A DNA stretch of 6,812 bases, from positions 1 to 6,812 of the forward strand of contig JBCDLI010000078.1 of assembly GCA_038745535.1 (NCBI GenBank), written 5' to 3'. The notes beneath the pieces are model-generated. The model did no database searches. It saw only the letters and a program-made list of their open reading frames with translations, and was not told the origin of the DNA. This DNA comes from JBCDLI01 sp038745535 (GTDB lineage Bacteria; Pseudomonadota; Alphaproteobacteria; Rhizobiales; Rhizobiaceae). Both the position numbers and the translations under genes were made by a program. Each line of letters starts with the position of its first letter. Positions within the stretch are counted from its first letter, which is position 1. Positions 1 through 5,774 of this stretch are shown here, one piece after another.

Positions 1-95
1 CATCATCTCCAAGTCGTTCACATCAAGCGACCGGTAATCTGACCTCCAACTGAAACGCCGGATAAGTCCCCTCCCAACCGATCCGGCCGATCACA
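1..95 (+). other. Gene-poor left edge; probable 3' end of an upstream forward gene
   Basis: No ORF starts here. Reading forward from the window edge, the three frames reach stops at 40-42, 35-37 and 51-53, so any forward gene entering from the left ends within the first 53 bases. The strong forward terminator that follows makes such a gene likely, but the few residues visible in each frame are too short to identify it or choose the frame. Confidence 0.35.
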
Positions 96-131
96 CCCCG
101 CATGGCGTCCAACCCGCCATGCGGGGTTTTT
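96..131 (+). terminator. Rho-independent terminator, forward strand
   Basis: A perfect 12-bp stem (96-107 with 115-126, arms CCCCGCATGGCG and CGCCATGCGGGG) with a 7-base loop is followed by five T at 127-131. On the opposite strand no T-run follows the hairpin, so it works for forward transcription, ending a gene that lies left of the window. It sits 25 bases beyond the stop codon of the reverse-strand oxidase gene, so the two genes converge on it. Confidence 0.88.
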
Positions 132-156
132 GTTGGTGGGACCTAAGTGTAAAATT

Positions 157-1560
157 TTATACGACCTGAATGTAACCGCTGAGGCCGGTCTTCTGGTGTT
201 CAATAATGTGGCAATGGAAAGCCCAATTGCCGGGGTTGTCTGCGCGCAACGCGATGTCGACCGTCTCGCCCTTCAAAAGAAGAAGTGTGTCTGTGTAGTT
301 GGCAGGAAGCCGTCGTTGATCGGATCGGATCGGTTTGAAAACGAGGCCGTGAAGGTGAATGGGATGGGCATTCGGTGACTCATTCCGCAGCCGCAACACG
401 TAGCTCTTGCCCTGTTCCAGCACCGCTACGGGACCAACGCCTTCCACGGCGTCACCGGGCCAAGGGTTGCGGTCGATTGACCAGAAAGTGAATCCATAGG
501 TGCCGCAGAGGCCATTGTTCGAGCCTTCACCGCCCGGAGACCACCCAAAAATCATCTCTCGTGTTTCAGCTTCTGCCAGTACAGGCTCGGCAATCGGATT
601 TCTTGGCAATGGTCTAACCACCGCGATATTTCGTTTAAGCGACGAGCCGCCGACCGTGCGAATAGTGTCGATGGTGCGATAGCTGCCCGAAATGCGGCTC
701 TCGATAAATGTGTCCACACCCTCGTCGTCAGGCATTCGAAACACGACATCCAATCGCTGACCGGGGCCGAGCAGCAGAGGCTCTTCGCGCGTTGGCCACG
801 GGATATCTTCATCGACTGGCTGGCCGTCCCACGCGATTATTCTGCCGGGCAGATTAGGCAAGGCGAGGCGGTGAATGCGTGTGACGTCGGAATTGAGAAT
901 TCGGACGCGTGCAAGACCTCCGGACGGTGCTTCCTGCACAGACGCTTCTCGCCAATTGGCGGTGATAACGTTTCCGAGCGTACCGCCACGCGATGCACCG
1001 CGCGGAGTAAAGAACGGACGCAGTGAACCATCTTCACCAATACGGAAATCCTTCAGATTGATCGCGATGTCGGCATCGAAGCCCTGGTCTTCGGCCTCAT
1101 CGACAATCAGGAAGCCGGTCAATCCATTGGCCATCTGCTGCATCGTCGCGCAGTGAGGATGATACCATTGGGTGCCCGCATCGGGCGGAGTGAATGTGTA
1201 GTCGAAGGTTTTGCCTGTCGCGACTGGCATCTGCGTGAGATACGGAACACCATCCATCTCATTGGGTAGCCGAATTCCATGCCAATGCATCGTGGTGTGG
1301 TCTTTCAGACCGTTTTCAAGCCGGAGTGTCGCTTCCACATTCTGCTTCAAGCGGATGACCGGCGGCGGTCCACCGGCCACGGTGCTGAAAAGACCGTCAG
1401 TCAGGGGTCGGTCGCCAAACGCGTATGACGTCATCTGCGATTGAAGCTTGAAGTCAGGCTTAGGTGTTGCGTTGGCAACTCCGCGCAGCGGTCCAGCCAG
1501 CGCTGCGGCGCCTAAGCCTGTCGCGCCTAAAAGTATGTCTCGCCGCTTCAAACCAGCCAT
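157..1560 (-). CDS. Tat-exported multicopper oxidase (laccase/CueO-like family)
   Basis: This is a periplasmic oxidase of 467 residues that should couple one-electron oxidation of a substrate (phenols or metal ions in this family) to reduction of O2 to water. The N-terminus has a twin-arginine signal (KRRDILLG, residues 5-12), a hydrophobic stretch and a likely cleavage site after ANA (29-31). Three cupredoxin domains lie at roughly 40-156, 165-320 and 340-467. All four copper motifs are intact: HWHG (92-95), WYHPH (132-136), HPIHLHG (399-405) and HCHIIEH (449-455). The type 1 axial position is Leu460, not Met. There is no Met-rich loop, which argues against a CueO-like cuprous oxidase. The start at 1560 is chosen because GAGGAA lies 7 bases upstream; an in-frame ATG at 1596 (479 residues) has no good ribosome site and would bury the Tat signal. 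The gene lies 96 bases downstream of a LytTR regulator on the same strand. The family is certain; the substrate is unknown. Confidence 0.95.
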   Translation of the reverse strand: MAGLKRRDILLGATGLGAAALAGPLRGVANATPKPDFKLQSQMTSYAFGDRPLTDGLFSTVAGGPPPVIRLKQNVEATLRLENGLKDHTTMHWHGIRLPNEMDGVPYLTQMPVATGKTFDYTFTPPDAGTQWYHPHCATMQQMANGLTGFLIVDEAEDQGFDADIAINLKDFRIGEDGSLRPFFTPRGASRGGTLGNVITANWREASVQEAPSGGLARVRILNSDVTRIHRLALPNLPGRIIAWDGQPVDEDIPWPTREEPLLLGPGQRLDVVFRMPDDEGVDTFIESRISGSYRTIDTIRTVGGSSLKRNIAVVRPLPRNPIAEPVLAEAETREMIFGWSPGGEGSNNGLCGTYGFTFWSIDRNPWPGDAVEGVGPVAVLEQGKSYVLRLRNESPNAHPIHLHGLVFKPIRSDQRRLPANYTDTLLLLKGETVDIALRADNPGNWAFHCHIIEHQKTGLSGYIQVV

Positions 1561-1567
1561 AAGTAAA

Positions 1568-1573
1568 TTCCTC
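1568..1573 (-). promoter_or_regulatory. Ribosome binding site deciding the oxidase start
   Basis: On the minus strand this reads GAGGAA, 7 bases before the ATG at 1560. The alternative ATG at 1596 has no purine-rich site at a suitable distance, so this element fixes the 467-residue form. Confidence 0.75.
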
Positions 1574-1584
1574 AACCTATCATC

Positions 1585-1645
1585 TGAAACTGCCATCGCG
1601 GGCCCAATGCTTCAAGGCGACCGATCGACAGCTGCGTTGAAACTG
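1585..1645 (-). promoter_or_regulatory. Spaced direct repeat CAGTTTCA upstream of the oxidase
   Basis: In the gap between the regulator and the oxidase, the minus strand carries CAGTTTCA twice, at 1585-1592 and 1638-1645. The copies are in the same orientation with starts 53 bases apart, close to five helical turns. LytTR proteins are known to bind short direct repeats with a GTT core, which these copies contain, but typical spacing between LytTR half-sites is about one to two turns. I see no convincing -35/-10 pair in the gap. A role as a binding site is speculative. Confidence 0.22.
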
Positions 1646-1656
1646 AGGTCGTGACT

Positions 1657-2454
1657 TTACGTTCTCTTCTGCAAAATGCCTGCTGCGTACAGTTTAGCCA
1701 CATTCGTGCGGCTGACCGGAATATCAGGCCCTGCGGTCATCGAGAGGACTGCTCCGTCACCTTTCCGCGCCGCCGACTTAATCTGATTTTCCGCGATCCA
1801 GTGAGAGCGGTGGACTTGTAGCCCTAACGCTTGCGGAACTTCGCGCATAGCATCTGACATGCGCATGAGCACCAGTTCTTCGCCGCTGAGCGTTCTGATC
1901 CTCACATAGTGATCTTCAACGGACATCGAGACGAGCTGGCCGCGTTTTTCAATTGGAAGCCGATCCAGAATTCTTGGACGTGCAACTGTTTGGTCTGGCG
2001 CATCAATATTTGGCGGATAGGCGATCTGGAAGATCGCCGCGACAACGAATGAAATCACCGCAGTGTTTGCAAAGAGAAGTAAAGCAGCGTCGACGCTCGG
2101 CCAGTTCTGCAGGGCGAGGCCATTCATCAGCAAGATCACCGCATAGGCACTGAAAGCGGTGAGCGCACCTGCGATGAGAATTCTCAACGCCAGGCTTTGC
2201 GGCTTCGCTTTCACCGCCATGCGATAGGCCACATACCCAAGAATGTAGGTCACAACCACCAATACCACCCAGTAGGCGAGGCGGGGAACGAGGACCATGA
2301 CATCGCCGGATCCAAACGGCGCTGCAATTGCGGCGATAACTCCGGTGCCAATGAGAGCCACCATGCGCACTGGATTAGCCATATGCGCCCGTATTTCACG
2401 AAGCGCGAAATACGATTTTCCTTCCTTCACGATCTCATTCCGCGTTTCAGGCAT
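1657..2454 (-). CDS. Membrane-anchored LytTR-family transcriptional regulator
   Basis: The 265-residue product has four predicted membrane helices (about 29-47, 53-78, 87-111 and 120-145), a short linker, and a C-terminal LytTR DNA-binding domain (about 160-260). Family marks in that domain are SVEDHYVRIRT (178-188), VHRSHWI (214-220) and PVSRTNVAKLY (246-256). It has no receiver domain or histidine kinase, so it is a one-component regulator whose membrane part presumably senses the signal or is held by a partner. It lies directly upstream of the multicopper oxidase and diverges from DUF2306, so both are candidate targets, as is autoregulation. The start is uncertain: the ATG at 2454 has GGAGG 16 bases away, too far, while that site is ideally placed for an overlapping 11-codon ORF. 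A GTG at 2430 (codon 9) or an ATG at 2382 (codon 25) are alternatives; all keep the helices. The domain call is firm; signal and targets are inferred. Confidence 0.9.
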   Translation of the reverse strand: MPETRNEIVKEGKSYFALREIRAHMANPVRMVALIGTGVIAAIAAPFGSGDVMVLVPRLAYWVVLVVVTYILGYVAYRMAVKAKPQSLALRILIAGALTAFSAYAVILLMNGLALQNWPSVDAALLLFANTAVISFVVAAIFQIAYPPNIDAPDQTVARPRILDRLPIEKRGQLVSMSVEDHYVRIRTLSGEELVLMRMSDAMREVPQALGLQVHRSHWIAENQIKSAARKGDGAVLSMTAGPDIPVSRTNVAKLYAAGILQKRT

Positions 2455-2462
2455 AAACCCAT
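2427..2462 (-). promoter_or_regulatory. Possible 11-codon leader ORF overlapping the LytTR start
   Basis: An ATG at 2462 with GGAGG (2471-2475) 8 bases upstream opens MGLCLKRGMRS and stops at TGA 2427-2429. That TGA overlaps a GTG at 2428-2430 in the regulator's frame, giving the GTGA arrangement typical of translational coupling. The ribosome site therefore fits this mini-ORF better than the regulator's first ATG. It may be a coupling leader, or the site may simply serve the ATG at 2454 at poor spacing. Nothing supports a function for the peptide itself. Confidence 0.25.
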
Positions 2463-2520
2463 GACGAGACCCTCCGGCATCACCGAAGTCATGGCGATCT
2501 TAAATTGGAGGGTTCCGAAA
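2455..2520. promoter_or_regulatory. Divergent intergenic region between LytTR and DUF2306 genes
   Basis: These 66 bases separate two head-to-head genes and carry both ribosome sites: GGAGG at 2471-2475 on the minus strand and GGAGGG at 2507-2512 on the plus strand. At least one promoter must overlap the opposite gene or this spacer, so a regulator bound here could affect both genes. I could not find a convincing sigma-70 -35/-10 pair; AT-rich TTAAATT at 2500-2506 is the only weak candidate. Confidence 0.4.
2507..2512 (+). promoter_or_regulatory. Ribosome binding site deciding the DUF2306 start
   Basis: GGAGGG lies 8 bases before the ATG at 2521. The same frame stays open back to 2197, but that extension runs through the oppositely oriented regulator gene and has no comparable ribosome site. 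Confidence 0.75.
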
Positions 2521-3012
2521 ATGACATCTACTCCCATCGCCACCGCGCCATTTGTCATCCAAGTCCACGTCCTGTTTGCGCTCGTTTCAGTCGTGATTGG
2601 TCCGTTTGCCCTATATAGAAAGCGGCGCGACGGCTTACACAAGTCGCTTGGCTACACTTGGGTCTCGGCGCTGGCGGGTTTGGCGATCACCGGCTTTTTT
2701 ATAGAAAGCGATTTCGCAGTCGTCGGTCGTTTTGGACCCATTCACGCCCTTTGCGTTGTCGCGCTTTTCGGTCTTGCGAATGGCACTTATCAAGCTATCA
2801 AGGGGAATATCAAAGCCCACGAAGCGACGATGAAATCTCTCTGGTATGGGGCGGTCTGGTTTACCGGCGTGCTCACCCTATCGCCCGGCAGGACCATGAA
2901 CGAAGCACTGCTTGGGGGAAGCGCGACGCTGGGGATTACAGCAATCTTGGGCGGCACCGTCGCGATGATACTCGTGATCTATCGACGCCGCATCTCGGCA
3001 CTGGTCGCCTGA
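2521..3012 (+). CDS. DUF2306-family integral membrane protein
   Basis: The 163-residue protein is nearly all membrane, with five predicted helices at about 11-32, 46-64, 72-90, 104-121 and 135-155. It matches the remembered pattern of DUF2306 (COG5395, predicted membrane protein): a His in helix 1 (H16), the HKSLGY box after it (40-45), a GPIHAL segment opening helix 3 (H75), GNIKAHEATMKSLWYG before helix 4 (H100), and TLSPGRTMN closing helix 4. It ends in a basic RRR (155-157), consistent with a cytoplasmic tail. The biochemical role of the family is not established; no enzyme motif is visible. It diverges from the LytTR regulator and has no partner downstream on its strand. A role as membrane partner or target of that regulator is possible but is inference only. 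Confidence 0.85.
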   Translation: MTSTPIATAPFVIQVHVLFALVSVVIGPFALYRKRRDGLHKSLGYTWVSALAGLAITGFFIESDFAVVGRFGPIHALCVVALFGLANGTYQAIKGNIKAHEATMKSLWYGAVWFTGVLTLSPGRTMNEALLGGSATLGITAILGGTVAMILVIYRRRISALVA

Positions 3013-3023
3013 TTTGCGAGCGT

Positions 3024-3051
3024 AAAAAAGGCCGACATTGCTGCCGGCCTT
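3024..3051 (-). terminator. Rho-independent terminator of the beta-oxidation operon
   Basis: The stem pairs 3028-3034 with 3045-3051 (AAGGCCG/CGGCCTT) around a 10-base loop. Read on the minus strand, the hairpin is followed by a run of six T (A3024-A3029 on the plus strand), so it terminates reverse transcription 22 bases past the dehydrogenase stop. On the forward strand no T-run follows, so it is at best a weak terminator for DUF2306, whose stop is 11 bases from it. Confidence 0.8.
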
Positions 3052-3073
3052 CGAAACTGAGTTAACCTGGCCC

Positions 3074-5296
3074 TTAGGCCGCTTCACTGTTTTCAAGTTC
3101 AGGATACGGATTGAAGCGTTTGTAGAATGTGTCGCCGGTCTTCGCCATGTCGGTGAGCAAGCGCGGCACCTTGTATTGCGGCCCGTATTTGCGCTGCAGC
3201 TTTTTCGCGACTGCAACGAATTCCGGCACACCCATATTGTCGATATAGCTGAGCGTGCCTCCCGTATACGGCGCGAAACCAAATGCAAGAATGGAGCCGA
3301 CATCGGCCTCACGCGGATCGGTAACGTGGCCTTCGCCCATCACCCGTGCAGCTTCCAGAGCGATTACCACCAAAAAGCGCTGTTTCAATTCTTCCACATC
3401 AATGTCGTCTGCGTTCTGCTGCGGATACATGTCCTTGAGCCCCGGCCAGAGGTGCTTCTTGGCGGGCTTGTCGGGATAGTTGTAAAAGCCCTTGCCGTTT
3501 TTGCGACCACGTCGATCATGGTCATCGACAATGGTGTTCACGAGCTTGATGTGTTCGGGATTGACCACGCTCTCGCCAAGGTCAGCAATCGTCTGCTTCA
3601 AGATCTTCTGCGAAAGATCAATCGCGACCTCATCGTTCAGCGCGAGCGGCCCCACTGGCATGCCTGCCATCTTCGCAGCGTTTTCAATCATCGCGGGCGG
3701 CACACCTTCGGCGAGCATGTTGTAGGCTTCGCTCATATACTGCAGCACGCACCGGTTGACGTAGAAACCGCGCGTGTCTTTCACAACAATCGGTGTTTTC
3801 TTGATCGCGCGAACATAGTCGAGGGCGACCGCGAGCGCTTTGTCGGAGGTCTTCTTACCGAGGATCACCTCTACGAGCATCATCTTGTCGACTGGCGAGA
3901 AGAAGTGGATGCCGATGAAGTTCTTCGGACGCACCGAATTCTTCGCCAAGTCGGTGATCGGGATTGTCGACGTGTTGGACGCGAACACAGCTGTCCGCTT
4001 CATTACGGCTTCTGCCTGTTCAGTCGCCGCTTTCTTGATGCCGGAGTCCTCAAACACCGCCTCGATGATCAAATCGCAGCCCTCAAAGTCGGAATAATCT
4101 GCCGTCGGCGTGATTAGACTGAGAAGCTTGTCGGTGTCTTCCTGCGTCGCGCGACCCTTTTGCATGGCCTTTTTCATCAAGCTTTCGGAGTGCGCTTTCC
4201 CGCGCTCGGCAGCTTCCAAATCACGATCCAGAAGCACCACTGGAATACCGGCCTTGGCCGTCACATAGGCGATGCCAGCACCCATGAAGCCCGCACCCAG
4301 AACACCGATTTTTTTAAATTTGGTCGGCTTGATGTCCACTGGCCGCCGCGCGCCTTTGTTTAGTTCCTGCATGGAGACAAAAAGCGAGCGGATCATTGCG
4401 CCCGCTTCTTTTGTCTGCAGAACTTGAGTGAAATAGCGTTGCTCGATTTTCAGCGCGAGATCGAACGGCACGAGCAAGCCCTCGTAAACACATTTCAAAA
4501 TAGCTGCGGCGCCGGGGTAGTTCATGTGCGTTTCGCGACGAAGGATGGCCGAAGCCGCAGGCCAGACATTGGCGCCCGCAGGCGAATAGATCTTGCCACC
4601 GGGCAATTTAAAGCCTCGGTCATCCCACGGCTGAACCGGCTTTAGGCCGCCGGCAATCATCTTTTTCGCGGCTTTGATCAGGTCATTAGGTGCAACGACC
4701 TCGTGGATCAGGCCCATCGCTTTTGCCCGTTTTGGCTTCAGGTTCTGGCCTGTCGTCATCATCTGCAGGGCGTCTTGCTGATTGATCAGACGTGGCACAC
4801 GCTGGGTACCGCCCGCACCCGGGAAGATACCAATTTTGACCTCGGGAAGCGCGATCTTCACGGCTTCATGGTCAGCCGCAACGCGACCGTGGCAGGCCAG
4901 CGAAAGCTCTGTCGCTCCGCCCATGCACACGCCGTTGATCGCAGAAACCCATGGCTTTCCGGATGTTTCGATCTTGCGGAAAACCTGGCTCATCTTGCCA
5001 GCGTTGTCGAAGAGCAGTTGGGTTGCAGCTTCCCGATTGCGCGCTTTCTCGGCTTCATAGGCATCGAACATCGCTTTCAGCATGGTCATGTCCGCGCCGC
5101 CGGAAAACGAGTTCTTTTTGCCTGATGTGAACACAACGCCTTTTACCGCGGCGTCGGCAGTGAGCTGATCGCAAATCCCGTCAAGCTCCGTCATCGCCTC
5201 AACGGTAAAGACATTCATGGACTTGTCGGGCATGTCCCACGTGACAACCGCAATGCCGTCAGCGTCGGTTTCGATGGTGTAATTTGTGTATGTCAT
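3074..5296 (-). CDS. FadB/FadJ-type enoyl-CoA hydratase / 3-hydroxyacyl-CoA dehydrogenase
   Basis: This cytoplasmic bifunctional enzyme (740 residues) hydrates trans-2-enoyl-CoA and then oxidises the L-3-hydroxyacyl-CoA with NAD+, the second and third steps of the beta-oxidation cycle. The crotonase domain spans about 1-200, with SFSGGAD (63-69) for the oxyanion hole and the two catalytic glutamates Glu130 (GGATEL) and Glu152 (LPEVKIGIFPG). The dehydrogenase NAD-binding domain begins near 328 with GAGFMG (334-339). The catalytic pair is His464 (HFFSPV) and Glu476 (LVEV), with Ser440 and Asn514 (GFYVNR) also in place. Two C-terminal helical domains follow (about 508-605 and 635-725). The length matches FadB (about 730) and FadJ (about 715), and nothing is broken. 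GGGAGGA lies 4 bases before the ATG. It is last in an operon after the lipoprotein (27-base gap) and the thiolase. Gene order resembles fadI-fadJ, but I cannot separate FadB from FadJ by eye. Confidence 0.97.
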   Translation of the reverse strand: MTYTNYTIETDADGIAVVTWDMPDKSMNVFTVEAMTELDGICDQLTADAAVKGVVFTSGKKNSFSGGADMTMLKAMFDAYEAEKARNREAATQLLFDNAGKMSQVFRKIETSGKPWVSAINGVCMGGATELSLACHGRVAADHEAVKIALPEVKIGIFPGAGGTQRVPRLINQQDALQMMTTGQNLKPKRAKAMGLIHEVVAPNDLIKAAKKMIAGGLKPVQPWDDRGFKLPGGKIYSPAGANVWPAASAILRRETHMNYPGAAAILKCVYEGLLVPFDLALKIEQRYFTQVLQTKEAGAMIRSLFVSMQELNKGARRPVDIKPTKFKKIGVLGAGFMGAGIAYVTAKAGIPVVLLDRDLEAAERGKAHSESLMKKAMQKGRATQEDTDKLLSLITPTADYSDFEGCDLIIEAVFEDSGIKKAATEQAEAVMKRTAVFASNTSTIPITDLAKNSVRPKNFIGIHFFSPVDKMMLVEVILGKKTSDKALAVALDYVRAIKKTPIVVKDTRGFYVNRCVLQYMSEAYNMLAEGVPPAMIENAAKMAGMPVGPLALNDEVAIDLSQKILKQTIADLGESVVNPEHIKLVNTIVDDHDRRGRKNGKGFYNYPDKPAKKHLWPGLKDMYPQQNADDIDVEELKQRFLVVIALEAARVMGEGHVTDPREADVGSILAFGFAPYTGGTLSYIDNMGVPEFVAVAKKLQRKYGPQYKVPRLLTDMAKTGDTFYKRFNPYPELENSEAA

Positions 5297-5300
5297 GTGT

Positions 5301-5307
5301 TCCTCCC
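5301..5307 (-). promoter_or_regulatory. Ribosome binding site of the hydratase/dehydrogenase gene
   Basis: The minus strand reads GGGAGGA, 4 bases before the ATG at 5296, within the 27-base gap after the lipoprotein stop. It is near-perfect Shine-Dalgarno and supports this start and independent initiation inside a shared transcript. Confidence 0.75.
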
Positions 5308-5323
5308 AAGCGTGCTTTCAGAA

Positions 5324-5761
5324 CTATCGTGCTCTTACGTCTTCGATAATTTGAGACAGTGATCGTTCGTCATTGCGCGCGATGAAATGGCCGCGCTTGT
5401 TAACCGTTAGTCCTGCGGGGTCGCCGTCAAGAACCTCTGCGTTCTGCAATAGCCATGATTTTTCGGCTGGCCCCATTTTTCCAGCGGGAGACATGTACAC
5501 AAAGACGTTTTGCCCGGTGCTGTCGACCTGCCATTCATTCACCGAGACTTCCGTGGTTTGTAGGCGATAGAGTCTGCCGCTGGGGTGATAGTAACGAAGA
5601 TCGAAGCCGACCCTGTATATGGTTTTATCATTCAGCCAATCACATTGCCCCGCTGCAGATGCGGCACACGATGCTTGGCCAACCGGCCCACTCAGTCCGG
5701 TGCATCCGGTAAGCGTTAAGCCCAAAAAGCCTGCGAGACATGACTTGGCAGCTAAACCCAT
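5324..5761 (-). CDS. Small lipoprotein of unknown function
   Basis: The product is a 145-residue predicted lipoprotein. Its short signal peptide (MGLAAKSCLAGFLGLTLTGC) ends in a clear lipobox, L17-T18-G19-C20, so Cys20 should be lipidated and the mature part of about 126 residues would be anchored on the periplasmic side or outer membrane. Cys32 and Cys40 could form a disulfide. The rest is soluble, with a VGFDLRYYHPSGRLYRLQTT segment (51-70) and a charged C-terminus; I recognise no domain. The start at 5761 has AGAGG 8 bases upstream, overlapping the thiolase stop region. The frame runs open to 5881, but that extension lies inside the thiolase coding sequence and would put the signal peptide internally. 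It sits 13 bases after the thiolase and 27 before the hydratase/dehydrogenase, so it is co-transcribed with beta-oxidation enzymes, although its compartment differs from theirs. A link to fatty-acid uptake or envelope lipids is only a guess. Confidence 0.85.
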   Translation of the reverse strand: MGLAAKSCLAGFLGLTLTGCTGLSGPVGQASCAASAAGQCDWLNDKTIYRVGFDLRYYHPSGRLYRLQTTEVSVNEWQVDSTGQNVFVYMSPAGKMGPAEKSWLLQNAEVLDGDPAGLTVNKRGHFIARNDERSLSQIIEDVRAR

Positions 5762-5766
5762 CGGTG

Positions 5767-5774
5767 TTTCCTCT
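5767..5774 (-). promoter_or_regulatory. Ribosome binding site of the lipoprotein, touching the thiolase stop
   Basis: The minus strand reads AGAGGAAA just before the ATG at 5761. It abuts the thiolase stop codon (5775-5777), so ribosomes ending the thiolase could reinitiate here. This supports the short 145-residue lipoprotein form over the longer open frame. Confidence 0.7.

Noticed and set aside
318..333. GATCG repeated three times in tandem
   Set aside because: It is a short run inside the oxidase coding sequence and encodes an ordinary Ile-Arg-Ser-Asp stretch. No copies flank it, so it is probably chance.
1561..1596. Upstream ATG giving a 479-residue oxidase
   Set aside because: There is no suitable ribosome site before 1596, whereas GAGGAA precedes 1560. 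The shorter form also places the Tat motif at the true N-terminus.
2197..2520. N-terminal extension of the DUF2306 frame
   Set aside because: It runs through the oppositely oriented LytTR gene, gives a charged sequence unlike the family, and lacks a ribosome site. The ATG at 2521 has GGAGGG at 8 bases.
3069..3080. GGCC-CTTA-GGCC inverted repeat at the end of the hydratase/dehydrogenase gene
   Set aside because: The 4-bp stem is built of a self-complementary tetramer and overlaps the stop codon. The real terminator is just beyond it.
3038..4117. 359-codon forward ORF opposite the hydratase/dehydrogenase gene
   Set aside because: It lies wholly antisense to a gene with intact catalytic motifs. 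The translation is rich in His and Arg with no domain or ribosome site, as expected of a shadow frame.
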